Shown: positions 9,717 to 21,157, counted from the first letter of the stretch. The stretch: 64,000 nucleotides of DNA from Gracilaria vermiculophylla (GCA_019155205.2 JAHNZQ020003149.1:1869456-1933455), one strand, 5' to 3'. Notes: generated from the sequence alone by a model not told the origin. Numbers and translations are program-made.

Positions 9717-10487
9717 CGACAGGTTATTCATCGGCACCTAAGTTCCAAATTTGACCGCCTACCTTGCACCCATGGCAAATTTCGCTGAGACTTTCGAGGC
9801 TTCTTAAAGTCTGCCGATAAACCTGGCCATCTCCATACCGTCATTATCTTTGTTGGGACTGAATCGGAAAACGGCCATGCATATGTTATCATAATTGTCG
9901 ATGAATATACACGATATGTGTTCGCAGCTACGCCCGTCCGAAAATCGGAGGCATCAAACGTGACTTTGGAATATGTGAATTGGTTCGAATGCCAGCTCTA
10001 TCAAAATATACTTTCCTTTCACCAAGATGGTGGCTCAGAGTTTTTCGAAGCTCAGTAAACCCTGGAACACAAAGGTGTTATCATCAGCACAACCTCCGCT
10101 CACAGACCGTCATCAAATGGCTCGGCTGAACGTAACATTGGTGTCCCTATGGGACCCATACGTGCCTGTTTAGGACAAGCCCACCTTCCGCTCTCATACT
10201 GGAACGAAGCCCTACTGCATGTAGTTTCCTACCGGAACGTAAACATTCACCGCAGCACTGATCGCATAACCTTCACTCATTTACGTCAAGAATTTCCGCA
10301 TAATTTGAAACATCTTCGCCCATGCGGATGCTCATTCCTTGCTGAAATCAGTCCCAACAATCGCAACCAAATGAAAACTCGTGTGGTTGAGGGAATCAAT
10401 CTTGGACATACCCAAGCAGGACTACATAGGATATTAACTATTCACAGGGCAATTACCACCAGACACGTGCATCTCCTTGTGGATTGA
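9717..10487 (+). pseudogene. Copia B integrase, frameshifted
   Basis: VDEYTRYVFAATPVRKSEAS (about 9898-9957), FHQDGGSEFFEAQ (about 10020-10056) and ISTTSAHRPSSNGSAERNIG (about 10084-10143) form the D,D(35)E integrase core of Copia elements. The C-terminal frame 10149-10487 continues with LPLSYWNEALLHVVSYRNVN, the 'xFWxEAxxTAxYxxNR' block. Stops and at least one frame change interrupt the gene. Confidence 0.8.
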
Positions 10488-11045
10488 GTTTTTGGTTTCC
10501 CTTTGACTGGAATTTCGTCACCCGGTTTACTCGTATCCGTTCATAACTTTTTTTTCATCTCAGTAGGGATATGAATGTAGTGATGATAAAAATGACAACG
10601 CGACCAGTTCTGTGCACCTTGCGCGCATTCCGTCATACGTTGATGCCAATGATGAAAAATGCACTACTACACACTCCTCCGCCATTAGCAGTGGTCTCAC
10701 ATACTACTCAGAGCAGCCCTCATCATATGACCCTGATCTTGGCGGCTATGCATCTGTCTTTGAGGCTCAGTCACCCAATACCGTCTGGACTCTTACGGAT
10801 CAACTTTCTACTTCTGGTGAGCCAATACTATGTCACTCTCTCTACTGTGCTCAATTGGTATACTGGAAGGATGCAATTTGAAAGGAGTTCGACACCATTC
10901 AAAATCTTGGAACTTACGAAGAGGCCACATCCGATCATAGACAGGCCATACCATCGAGGTTTACCTTTCGTTTCAAAAGCAATCATGAAAACAGGCCACT
11001 AAGTTTTAAATCCCGGCTTGGTGCCAAAGGAAATTTTCAAACAAT
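10488..11045 (+). pseudogene. Copia B integrase-RT linker and RT start
   Basis: Mostly low-constraint linker. At 11003-11045, FKSRLGAKGNFQT matches the 'xxKARLVAKGFxQ' motif that opens Copia RT. Copia sequence stops shortly after and resumes near 14120. Confidence 0.55.
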
Positions 11046-11530
11046 AGACTTGGCCGGAAATCGACGAAGTAATTCTCGCAAATATATCGGCTCCTTTCTG
11101 GCCGCAAATCAAAACCCGCTGTCGTCAGATTTGCCCTCACCTTTTCATGTTACATTCCAGATAAGCGTTGCTCCACAGTGGCTGTAGCACTCCCGCCTCT
11201 CGCCATCACCAAGCTAACCGGACCGTGGCTTCGTCGTGTCCGTTCCCTGAGGCTCACGCTGAGCCGCTGCGCACCCAAACACCCTGCACATCTTACAAAC
11301 TGCATGCACAGCAACCCATATTCGTGACCACGTCTGCGCACGCTCTACGCCTAACATTTACACGCAAGCAGTCAGTTTTGTCTTCGTTTTCATTTTGCCG
11401 CACTGAAGCTGCTTGCCGAACAATTTTTTCCGTGACATACTTCGCGTTGCCTCTTCGACACGCATATGACCACATTGATCGTGGTTGGCGCGCTACTGAG
11501 GCTACATCCAAAATTCCAAACCCACAAACT

Positions 11531-12559
11531 ATGAGTGACAAGACCTTGTTAGTCACCAATGTAAAGGGAACAAAAATCGTAGAGAGTGATGTTGGAAAAA
11601 AAATTGAAAGTGGTACTGGCTATTTAAATGATGAAGAAGGGGCTGGAAGGTCTATGAACTGCAATAAGAGCATCGCTTTGGAAGAAAAAGAGAAGGCATC
11701 CCAGAGCAACCCCCGCATTGGTACCCCGTCACTTGTGGAGGAAGATCCAAAATTCCGTGAGAGTCCTGGCTCTGTCGATTACCCGGTCAGAGGTATACAG
11801 AAAAGAAGGGGAGTGGTTGGTGCTGAAGTATTGCCATCTCTTGCAGGCAGCTATGGCAAACATTTTGCTTCATACTGCAAGGGGAGAAAGCGTGCTGTTC
11901 AACAAAAGATACCAGCTGTAGTGTAGAAAGCAGTCTACAAAGACGTTTTGGAGGTTACAAAGACCCAAAATACTGCAACGGGCGCAGTATTCAATGAAAA
12001 GGATCTCCCACAGAAAAGAACCTTGCAGTATGTACTACGATCTGCTCTGGGAGAAGTATCAACCGGCACAGCTGACCCAGATGCCTCTCAAAAGTTTGTA
12101 CCACAAGACAATGATTTAATGCAACGTCTTAAAAACACTGAGACATTCAACAAGAAAAAGATGTTGACGTTTAGAGAACAACTCGCAAATGGCTCTTTAG
12201 TGTCCGATATTGGTGCAGCGACCGAAAAAATTGCAAGCAACAACCGCCTCAATGAGACATACACTAGAACCCAACGTCAGAGTAAACGGGAATTGATGGA
12301 GAATGCGGTCGATGCAGTTTCAAGTATGGTCGACGTGATTGAGGCAAAGTGTTCAGACTTAACACGTGCTGTGCTGGAGCAGACGAAACTGCAATCAGAA
12401 GACGTCAGAAACCGCCAGGAGCTTCGTAAACTTCAGATAAAGACGCTCGAGAGTGAGGAAGTGGACAGAAAGATGAAGCGTCTGATACTACTGCGAGACC
12501 AACAAGTCATAACAGGCGAAGAATTTAAGGAAAAGATGAAGGCGTTCGTACACTTTTAG
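11531..12559 (+). pseudogene. Harbinger accessory ORF, single in-frame TAG
   Basis: From ATG 11531 the frame runs to TAG 11924-11926 and continues in phase to TAG 12557-12559, so one nonsense codon splits a protein of about 342 residues (a longer frame opens at 11168). The C-terminal third is charged and predicted coiled coil (RNRQELRKLQIKTLESEEVD, KEKMKAFVHF). PIF/Harbinger elements usually carry a Myb/SANT-like DNA-binding partner; I see no SANT signature, so that role is inferred from position only. Its stop overlaps the transposase stop on the other strand by three bases. Confidence 0.5.
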
Positions 12560-13419
12560 CCCTGCAATTCACCCTCATTCGATTCGAGTTGTTGGAGACT
12601 TAAACTGAAGTCCTGGCGTCTTCGATGAAGAACGTTAGTCAAAATAGCTGCACTTTCGAACATGAGAGCAAATGACGACCGACGGTTAGGACATGTATCT
12701 AGAAACCTCTTAAAAAGCAATTTCATTCCGCCAATTCCCCACTCTACTCTCACCCAGTATCCAGAATGCAATTTGTTGAATGCTCGCATGACTGGGTCTA
12801 AATCCACGCCTGCTACCTCACGTGCGTCAATCCGTCGCAGAATAAAGTGGTTTAGTCCCAAATACCCAGGGTCACCCAGCAGATACTCTACAGGATAAGG
12901 CGAATTGTGATCTACAGCAAAGTATCGCTGCCAGTTGCGTGCTAAATCTGAGTCACGTAACACGGAGATATCATGAAAAGAACGCGCTTAACCTGCAGCA
13001 ACAAACCGAAACAAACCGTTGTGATCAATTACGACAGCGTTATTAAAACAGTACATCTCCTTACGGCCGTTAAAATATGCACGATGATAAGCGCTCCTTG
13101 GTCGCCGTATTTTGCAGAGCGTACCATCAACATATCCTAAACACCCTGGAAAGAAGTGGTTACTGTTGCGCATTACTGCTCTTTGCTCCGATGTAGGCCA
13201 CTTAATTTGTGCTGCCATGACCTCGTTAATAAAGCTGCAAATGAACATGCAGTCGTCTCGGAGAGACGTTCTGCTGTGGTTCCAGCACGATGCCTCTGTG
13301 TGAATACTGTTGCAACCACGAAGATAAAGTATAGTCGCCAAAAATCTCTCGCGGGAAGAAAGCTTGCATTTTCTTCCAGCAGGACTTGCACGCACCTCAT
13401 AAGTATGGCGGCTACACAA
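12556..13419 (-). pseudogene. PIF/Harbinger (HARBI1-type) transposase, single in-frame TAA
   Basis: Minus strand. LSSRERFLATILYLRGCNSI matches the family N-terminal block. FFPGCLGYVDGTLCKIRRP carries the first catalytic Asp, LLGDPGYLGLNHFI the second, and WVRVEWGIGGMKLLFKRF the catalytic Glu, as in DDE_Tnp_4 nucleases. A TAA at 12988-12990 splits it between FRFVAAG and ARSFHDISVLRDS, where the family reads through with a residue before the conserved HD. Apart from that stop the core looks complete. The N-terminus may extend further (frame 13412-13627). Confidence 0.8.
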
Positions 13420-14006
13420 AGCAATAACGGGACAGACAACTTGGCCCCGGGAAGAAATCTGTGTTCACCTTGATGAGCGATACGTGAGCATTGATAAGAT
13501 TATCTAAACGGCTTATCTTTGGAATTGAGGGATTTACGGAGTGGTCTCCGTTGTATTCGTCATGCAGATCGTCCATCAGTAGCAAAAATAGCTCCATAAC
13601 TGAACGACACGCCATAAAGAGAGTCATCGCGTGCGAAATAGTTGCTATTCATATAGTTCCAGTGTGCAACAAGTCATCATCACTATCCATGCTGAAGCCA
13701 CGGGCCTTCAGAGGATTCCAGAAACTGAGTGAAAACTGGAGAGCAAGTAAGGAATTGCGACTTAGTAGATGAAAAGAAGTCGAGGAAGTGGTGGAACGGC
13801 GGTGATGAGGTTGCGGTGGACTATTGATTGAGATGGGGTTTGAGTGAGTTCAGATTAGGCTCGGTGGGAGGTGGCCTCAGAGCAGAAAGAGCGGGGGATA
13901 TGAGACTGATTGAGGAGGACAAAAGTGCTGGGAGGCGCGTGATGTGCCGGTCAAAAGGGGCCATCTACGATCAGCCGAAGCTAGAGTACCAGAACTCGTC
14001 AGTAAA

Positions 14007-14040
14007 CTCGCAAGACCTCCAGTTTGGAGGTGTTTGCGAG
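14007..14040. repeat. Imperfect hairpin near right end of the insert
   Basis: CTCGCAA (14007-14013) pairs with TTGCGAG (14034-14040), and CCTCCA with TGGAGG inside. It could be a terminal structure of the inserted element or an unrelated stem-loop. Confidence 0.5.
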
Positions 14041-14119
14041 TTTTTCCAAACTGGCGATGTAGAAAACTTGATTGATGAAAACTAGCCGTATGAAAAGCCT
14101 AATAATGTCCAGATTTATG

Positions 14120-14692
14120 TATTTGCGGCCAGGTCTAATGTACAACAAGAGTAGTCTTTACGCTCCACTGTTGAAATTTGATCTTTTCCGGGTTTTGATG
14201 GCCCTTCCTATCGCCATGGAATGGGACCGTCAGAATTTTGATGTGAAAAATGCTTTCTTGCAGGCATCCATGCCAGCGAATGAACCCATCTGGATAAAGC
14301 TATCCGTAATTCCTAACGTAGCGGAAGCCGAAAGACGTGTTGTGAAACTTGTGAAGTCTCTGTACGATAGTATGAAGAGACCAAGACTATGGTATGAAAA
14401 TTTTTCTCACTACCTGTTTTTTAATGGACCAAGAGAGCCCCAACCTGCTCCTTGTGTATTCATTCACGGATCTGGTACCCACACTGTCATTAAACTGTCC
14501 TATGTAGATGACCTAAGCATCTTTGGACTTCCCAAACAAACTACCTGGGTGAAATCGGAGCTCTGCAAAAGTAATCAAGTATCAGGTTTGGGCATGACTC
14601 ATATTTACTTACGTGTTTCTATTGCAGAAGAGACAGACAGCATTTTTCTCCATCAACGCTCACTTATCGAGAAACGTATCCGTAAAGCTTGA
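14120..14692 (+). pseudogene. Copia B reverse transcriptase, main part
   Basis: Resumes the RT after the insert. RPGLMYNKSSLYAP, then WDRQNFDVKNAFLQASMP (the 'xxxQxDVKTAFLxG' block with a catalytic Asp), RVVKLVKSLYDSMKRPRLWY (the 'LxKSLYGLKQxPRxWY' block) and KLSYVDDLSIFGL with an intact YVDD box. The frame ends at TGA 14690-14692 near the RT end. Residues needed for polymerisation are kept, but the gene is split from its N-terminus. Confidence 0.85.
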
Positions 14693-15290
14693 ATGGGCAC
14701 CGCCACTTCACTGCCAAACTCATTGTCTTAATTTCACTGCTTTTGAGACCGTGCCACAATCCCAGATCCAACTGACTCTGAGTAAATGACGTAAATTAAC
14801 AAAAAAAAGTGCTCGGCTCTCTGATGTACGCCCTGTTTATGCCACGGCAGTCTCAATGTTGAGCTAGTATGCTTCACATCCACACCCAAAACACTGGCGG
14901 TGCACAAAGAAGGTCATTCTGTATATGATTCGTACCAAGCATTTCGGCTTGCAGGTACCTCACAATGTCTCTATGGCTTTCAAGTCGTGGTCTGAGGCTC
15001 ATTGGGGTCGTATTTTAGACAAGCGTCAGTCCAGGGGGGTTCTTAATCACAGTTGGAGATATATATGTCATTTGGAGCTCAAAACTTTAGAAGTCTACCG
15101 CGCTGTCTACAACTGAAGTGGAGTTTTACGCAATTTACGAATGTACCGAACAGAACAGCTGGTTGAGAAACATAATTAAAGAACTCGGACTTCCGGTAAC
15201 CTATTTTGTTGTGTTCTTTTAAGACAATCTGGGAGCGAGCTCGTGAACGCGAACCGATTTCGATATGCGCAATGTCAAGCTCGTTGAACT
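14693..15290 (+). pseudogene. Copia B RNase H, degenerate
   Basis: Frame 14925-15116 and its continuation contain SSPLSTTEVEFYAIYECTEQ, equivalent to 'SSTEAEYxAxxEA', followed by LRNIIKELGLP and a DNLGA block, then TDFDMRNVK, like 'KHIDIRYHF'. Stops and frame changes are present. Homology stops near 15290. Confidence 0.65.
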
Positions 15291-16080
15291 GCAACAAAAT
15301 CATACGTCTGATAAAGTGAACAATGGACTCGTTTTTATTTGTAGTGCAAAAGCCCGCAAGCAGGAAAAGCACATGAAGACGTTCGAATTTTCCATTGCAG
15401 TGGAACATCGGCGGTAGAGCCTTCTCAAGGGAACAACACGAAATTGTCGGGTGTAAGACCGAGGTTGCCCCGGCAGCACCTGGCGGGCGAGGTATAAGAA
15501 AGATCCGCATTTTGGTGGGTATCTGAGTGTGTGGTGCCTCCTTGGAGGAAAGAGATTGGAAAGGAAGAGGAAGCGCGGGTCACGAGATCCGCAAGGTAGA
15601 AAATGTACCACGGAGGTGGGAAAAAGGAAGGTAGCTGTTAGGCCAACAACTGCGATCCGTAAAAGTCTTTGTACAAAGAGCGAGCACAATGAGACAGGGA
15701 ATATACCCAAGTATGAGTACTCTCAGCGAAGAAGGCGGATGAGCAACCGTACAATACGAGGTATCCCTCGCGAGTGGCATATAATTATGTAAGCGGAAGA
15801 CTTAGAGCCGAAACCTTGGTTCCTTGTACTGCCGGTGGCGGTGGTAGCGCCAGTGCCCCTGAAGTACTGTAGGGCTAGTTAAACGAATAGGAAAGTTCTA
15901 AACAAGTAAATGCCCGGCCACTTGGGCCACCACCTGTGCAATGTCCGAAGCACCGGTCGTACCGTGAGGTCCCCATGTCGCACGTACAGGACTCGTGCCG
16001 CCGGCCGCTTGCGTCGGGCTTACTTTTATTAGCCTACCAACACGAGTTTCCCGGTAACAGTCCGTATATGAGAATAACCC
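15291..16080. other. Unrecognised insertion within the Copia B pol tail
   Basis: About 0.8 kb separates the RNase H block from the pol tail (HFIMKHVSSHENQTDMITKY at about 16098-16157). Base use is more GC-rich than the flanks. No terminal repeats or coding motif were recognised; frames on both strands are short. Confidence 0.4.
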
Positions 16081-16228
16081 CGAAACCGGGCGTGCACTTC
16101 ATTATGAAACATGTTTCATCACATGAAAACCAAACTGACATGATTACCAAGTATTTCGTTGGTGATCTGTTCTCTTACAACGAACAGCTTTGCATTGATC
16201 TCCCATAGCGGTCGAATGGGCGTCTGAG
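16081..16228 (+). pseudogene. Copia B pol tail and presumed polypurine tract
   Basis: HFIMKHVSSHENQTDMITKY matches the 'HFIRExVxxxxIxxxYVxTxxQxADIxTK' end of Copia pol. It ends at TAG 16206-16208, followed by CGGTCGAATGGGCGTCTGAG directly before the right LTR, a partly purine-rich stretch in the polypurine-tract position. Confidence 0.65.
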
Positions 16229-16480
16229 TGACCACAAGTCTTTGTGAGATATTCGTATTTATATTTGTGTTGCTGTATGAGAAGCTGTTTTGAATCTCGT
16301 ACTTTTTTGTTATACCAGATCATGTTTAATAGTTCTATATGCTCTCAAATGCTATCTATGTCTACAAAGTGAAAGAAACGAGTCCACCACTGATGGACTT
16401 TGGGGCTCTCAGCTTTTTTTCTCTTTTATCGATCTAAAGAACCTCTCTGATAAGTACTGGTGCTGTCGCAATTCATTCTC
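16229..16480 (+). repeat. Copia B right LTR (detectable part)
   Basis: Starts TGACCACAAGTC and is a diverged copy of 7629-7880. The HSE-like cluster found upstream of gag was not seen after this copy, so the right LTR is truncated or the cluster lies in the 5' leader. Confidence 0.65.
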
Positions 16481-17470
16481 ACCCCACTTTACCCTTTAGA
16501 TTTTCAGTAAATTTGTTTGATTGCTGAATGATCGTTTTTGAAAAAGCGTTATGAAGAGTTTTTCCTTTGTGTAACATGAGCGTTAAGCAAGTGCTGGTTG
16601 AGCTTTAGCACTCCATTACAGAATCGGTGAAGCTGACCTTTCCCATAATAATACCTATTTGACAGGCCAATTATGATGATATTCGGCTGATATTTATTGG
16701 TACAGTTTTGTCCATACCATCATTTTGGAAGTTTTCGATTGCACACACCATTGCTTCATAAGCTTGATGCTCGCACATACTACAGCTCCCGAGTCACATT
16801 AGTGGCCATCCAGTATGCCGCCGATCATTTACGATTGTGTTTTGATAGGCGCATGTGAGAAGCAATGTATATTATACCAAGTTAGTGGTATTTTTTCTTT
16901 CTTTAGCATAGATGGTATGATGTGAAGTACGCACTGCATGGTGCTGTGCACCTATAAAGCTTTCAAAACTTCCCCATTTTTGACATTTTTTATGTGAACC
17001 ACCACCCCATAGCTTACCGCATTGCCATACTTTTTAAGCCTCCAGAGTTCATGATGTTTGGGAACTCTCACTCTAGCTGGGTAGGCCACAAAAGATCCCT
17101 TAGCGTCTCAACAAAGGGTCCCGAACAGGTCTAAAATAAACTTCAAGTCCATGATAAGGCCTTTGACATCTCTTCAAGTGCTCACATGGTTATATTTCCT
17201 TCAGCTTTTCTTTCCATAAACATGGAGCAGGCTTTGACGTGCAAAGCACGAATTATGGGTCCAACTGTGGGAAGAACTTTCAAGATGCCTTGGGGAGGAT
17301 AGATCGGCTATGCCGCAAAAGTTTTCGCTGACGAGGGAGGGAATGCCTGCTTGTTTGGTACAGTATTACAGAACGCAACTAGTTCTGCAATGTCCACACA
17401 TAGCGAATACCATTCCCATAGAATTTTCTTCCACCTTGAATTTTTTCGGTTTTTGTTAGCTTGCATCACA
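16481..17470. other. No recognisable feature
   Basis: No frame longer than chance and no family motif. Fragments such as TACGCACTGCA near 16928 resemble the Tc1 terminus but are too short to call. Confidence 0.4.
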
Positions 17471-17472
17471 TA

Positions 17473-18303
17473 TAGTCTGTTTCATAATCATATGCAATTG
17501 ACTTTAAAGTAGACTAGTCATGATTTTGGTACTGTAAGACTACAATATTCAGTTTTAAAATATATTCAAGTCCAAAAACCGTTTCAAAAACATAACAACT
17601 TTATCAACCTTACGTTTTGACTTTGACGACCCAGTAACTAATCGTTTCACATTTTTGCTGAAAAACGCTAATACAGCGTTCGGGTAATGAACTAGTGTAG
17701 TCATTAATTGTATAAATTGAAATAGTCCCCCAGAAAGTCTTCATACAATTCTTCACGTCACAAACTGTGCTAAACGGCCATCCAGGGCCATGAAACATTC
17801 CCGATAAAAACTTCCATATGTATTAAATGGGGTTCAAGTCTGGTGAGCGCGCTGGCAATTTTATCGCTTTTACGTTTTCTTCTTGTTGCCAGTCGGAAAC
17901 TATTTTGGTTTTGTGTAAATGTGCATGATCTTGTTGAAAAGCAAAATTTTGTACGTGTACAAAATATCCATAGAGTAGCTTATAATTATAAAACTTTTCT
18001 TGGTAGCATGCAAAATCCATGATGTAATCAATAAATGCAATATCTGGTTTTTTTATTCTGTGTTACACGCCCATACCATTGTAGAATCTTTTTCATAGTG
18101 TCTCGCTTAAAATACAGAGCGTTTATTTCTGAGATAATTCCATTATAATTTAAAACAACGATGACAGTCCAAGTGCAATTTCTGTTCGTCAAAGAAATTG
18201 AAAGTGTTCCATTGATCTTTCACTCCTATGCTATGCAAAAGGCGAACTAAAGTACAATTCTAGCGCGTTTTTGAGGCGAGATATGAACTTAAAACGCACT
18301 TTG
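17473..18303 (-). mobile_element. Tc1-like transposon, copy B, internally deleted
   Basis: Same family as copy A. Left end TAGTCTGTTTCATAATCA after TA 17471-17472; right end ...AAAACGCACTTTG before TA 18304-18305, with the subterminal sequence (GTACAATTC...GCGTTTTTGAGG) aligning to copy A. At about 830 bp it lacks the part encoding the transposase N-terminus, so it is a non-autonomous derivative. Confidence 0.75.
17610..18060 (-). pseudogene. Tc1-like transposase C-terminal remnant (copy B)
   Basis: QQDHAHLHKT corresponds to QQDNAPxHTA, LPARSPDLNPI to the end of the DDE core, and after a frame change FSTVCDVKNCMKTFWGTIS and LPERCISV match the family C-terminus. The DNA-binding half is absent. 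Confidence 0.75.
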
Positions 18304-18588
18304 TATCCGCGAGAAGAATGACGCTTCGCCAAGCCATTAAGACTCAGCGCCGAACTCAGATGAACTTGATGTAGAAGGCGCATCGACATCGAAATATCAT
18401 CTAAATACTGGGACTGCGCAGCAGTGCAACTGACACTGCTCTGTAGCACAGCCACTACAGTACAGTGCGTTTCAAAATTATATTATCCCTAAAAAGTGCG
18501 TCAAAACTGTACTGCAGGCTAGGTTTTGCACATCGTCTACGTAGAATCGTTTCAAAAAGCTATGCAAATCGTCTTCTTTTCAGTAGAA

Positions 18589-18664
18589 ATTGCTCGTTGT
18601 CCTCCACTTTTGAAGTGAAACGCTCTCCAGGGAGGTTTTTCCTGGCATTTTGCCGACTCACCAG
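18589..18664 (+). pseudogene. Tc1-like transposase N-terminal fragment (copy C)
   Basis: Aligns with the start of the copy A transposase (ARGPQLSK becomes ARCPPLLK) but the ATG is ATT. A deletion joins it directly to LKRSPGR, the basic linker found about 50 residues later in copy A. Confidence 0.6.
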
Positions 18665-20285
18665 ATTCCGGTTAGGCCGTATAAATGAAAACGGTTACAG
18701 ACGTGGGCGCGATTCACGTCCGTTCGCGCGTTGGATCCCGGAGTAGTCGCCTCGGTGCGTGTCGCGCGACGTGGCACGGGCGCGACAGCCGCGCGCGGAC
18801 CGATGGCTACAGTATGGGCGCCGGCTGGCACCTGCCTTGCACGGTTGATTTAGTATTTTCTGCTATTTTACTTATTTAGTTATTTCGGCCATTTCGGTCC
18901 TGGAGCTACAGTGCTTAGCGCGGCGACACTTCGGCCGTCGCGCCCAGTAAACCGCACCAAGCGGGATCTTCGGTTTGAACGTGCCGCCCACGCGAGTATC
19001 TTTCTCCACCTTGGAGCAGTATGCCGTGGACTACGGAAGTCAACCGCATGTGACGCCGGAAACCATTGACTGGACTATTCTTCCCTTCTTTCAGGTTCGT
19101 CCTTGTACGCGGTGCTCCCCACTGGACATATGGTCTACCCCTCTCGGACTACCTCCGCCAACCTCTCAACGCGGCTTGCCCGATAACCGCACGGCCCAAT
19201 ATACTACCGGGCCGCGCTGAGATAGCCCGACATATTACAAGGAAATCTCACCGTACTTACCGAAACTGCCTCAATCACAGGACTTTCCGGATCTCCAATT
19301 TCTCCATTCGCCCTCCTCCTGCACCCGTTGCAATGGCTTGGCCCAGGAGCTACGCCCAGCTTGTGTGTAGTACAGTGGCTCTTAAGCAAATATGGTGGTG
19401 TGGCTTTGTGGCGTGATATTCCTAAGGAGGTCTCGTATTTTATTAACTGAGCCACGTGGTGCATAATTCTGCCCGCGAGCGCTATAGTATCCTAAAAGGA
19501 CGGTAGAATTTAAAATTGTTTTAATTAATTGGTGCCGGTAGTTACTACAGTAGCGAGACCTGCCGAGGCCGGCTCCCGGCTTGATACTTAATTTGCAGAT
19601 CGAGCACCACCTCTTGGGAAGTAAAACCAAGCACCCTTGAGTCATCATCTACTTTTCCGGTTGGAGACTCTTGTCGATCATCCTTAGGTTTCTTAGCTTC
19701 CGATCCCCAGGTCGCATCATAGCTGCGCCTGTAGGAGCATTGTCCGCCCAGTGGACCTCCCTCTCTGCTTGGTGTTTGCGGATCCCCTTTAAGATTTCTC
19801 CCGGCCCCTACAGCGAATGCCTGAGACCACATTTAGGAACACACACCTTTGGAGTCAGCAAAACTCCTAACGGACGTTGTGCTCTGCTACCTCCAAAGGA
19901 GAACTGACAGTACCACATCATGGGCCTCGCCCGAGGAAGGCTCTGCCCCTGAACCACCTTGTGAGTGGGAGGTTCGAACATCCTTCGTGGTAATTCACCC
20001 TTTGGGGTATTGCAATACAACTTTCGAAGGCGAAAAAGCTATTATGCATCAAATTAAACTCCAAATAAAACTCTAACAGTGCTTTCACCCAAACAGTGAA
20101 GTGGTTTAGAGTCACATTTTCTCCTTTCTTCGAACACTCGACTCTCAATGGATTAAAACAATCTCCAAGACTCTCTTTTAAAGGCTCAGTTAAACAGAAA
20201 AAAGAGGAATAGAACGCAAGTGGAATAAGGAAAAAGTGTCATACAAAACAACGTGGAATAAATCTTAATCTCAATCTTTGAAAAT
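18665..20285. other. About 1.6 kb of GC-richer insert in Tc1 copy C
   Basis: Homology to the Tc1 family is absent here and resumes at about 20290. The insert is clearly richer in GC than its host. I found no transposase, LTR pair or long frame; it could be a solo LTR or a non-autonomous element. Ends are approximate. Confidence 0.45.
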
Positions 20286-20369
20286 CAACTATGCGGAAGG
20301 AAATAAACAATAAAACTTTTTTCAAGTATAAAAAACACAGTGTTATTTATCCTAGACAATCATAAGCCA

Positions 20370-20848
20370 AATAACATAAAGGGCTTGGCTGAAAAGCATA
20401 CTGGGGAACGGAATGGGAAAATAGTACTTTTACTGATAAGAAAAAGTTAAATATGGATAGACCATATTGCTCAAAAGTTTATAGAAATACTCTTCGTGTG
20501 CAAAGCTCTGACATTTGTGCCAGACATTACGCTGAAGGGTCAGTAATCGTCTGAGATGGAACATTTTAAAACCATCTCATAGACATTGCATTTATTGTAA
20601 CAGCCATGAATGAAGAAAAATATCCAAACGTGCTGTGCAATCATTTGCTTCCATTTGGGTACTATTTTTATGCAACAAATCTCAATTTTCAGCAAGATAA
20701 TGCGCCAGCACACACTGCGTCTCTAGTCAATAATTTAGTACAGGAATTGGATGAATTGCTTTTACAGTTGCTTGCGCGCTCGTCAAATGTGGACCCATTT
20801 GAAACGTTTTTACGATTGATTGCCTGCTATGATAGTTTATGGGCATAA
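20370..20848 (+). pseudogene. Tc1-like transposase C-terminal half (copy C)
   Basis: NNIKGLAEKHTG, then FTDKKKLNMDRP with the first catalytic Asp, a frame break near 20550, MNEEKYPNVLCNHLLPFG, NFQQDNAPAHTA with the second Asp, and LARSSNVDPFETFLRLI, a worn version of ARSPDLNPIENxWxxL. Better preserved at DNAPAHTA than copies A and B. Confidence 0.8.
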
Positions 20849-21157
20849 ACGGCGATTTTAGAAAGTTTTTGAACTAAAATCCGTATTTTAAATTGCTGGA
20901 AATCTACCACCGTTACAACTGTGGAATTGTACATCAATTCTATGTCAAAAAGTGGCATCACCGATATAAAGCAGAAAAGATGCAAAATAAATAATTGATT
21001 GTTTCACAGTAAATATTTGTTTGTGATTGACATATGTTTTTAAAACGATTTTTGGATTTCAAGTTCTTTTCAAACCTATTTTTGTAGGTGTATAGTAGAC
21101 GTTTGGTGGTTTTTTTTTCATTTCACAGCATGCCATAAAATTTTGAATCATTCTGTA

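Larger units (their letters stand above)
11050..14120. mobile_element. PIF/Harbinger-type element inserted in Copia B RT
   Basis: About 3 kb separates two halves of the Copia B RT. It holds a DDE_Tnp_4/HARBI1-type transposase on the minus strand and a second gene on the plus strand, the usual two-gene plan of PIF/Harbinger elements. The two meet tail to tail. I could not identify terminal inverted repeats or a TTA/TAA duplication, so the ends given are simply where Copia homology stops and restarts. An inverted repeat at 14007-14040 lies near the right end. Confidence 0.65.
7629..16480 (+). mobile_element. Ty1/Copia retrotransposon B, degenerate, with nested insertions
   Basis: Diverged direct repeats at 7629-7880 and 16229-16480 serve as LTRs. 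Between them lie gag, zinc knuckle, protease, integrase, RT and RNase H in Copia order (integrase before RT). RT is split by a PIF/Harbinger-containing insert (about 11050-14120), and the RNase H tail is interrupted at about 15290-16080. Stops and frameshifts throughout show it is inactive. RT sequence differs clearly from Copia A, so this is a separate family. Confidence 0.8.
18463..21155 (+). mobile_element. Tc1-like transposon, copy C, interrupted
   Basis: Left end CAGTGCGTTTCAAAA after TA 18461-18462, with about 70 bp of subterminal sequence matching copy A. Right end ...GAATCATTCTG before TA 21156-21157, whose inner flank (GCATGCTGTGAAATG) matches copy A. The transposase is split by about 1.6 kb of unrelated DNA (about 18665-20285). 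It lies only about 160 bp from copy B in the opposite orientation. Confidence 0.75.

Noticed and set aside
19970..20000. GGTTCGAAC, a tRNA T-loop-like motif
   Set aside because: Flanking bases do not form a 5-bp T stem, and no anticodon or acceptor arm fits.
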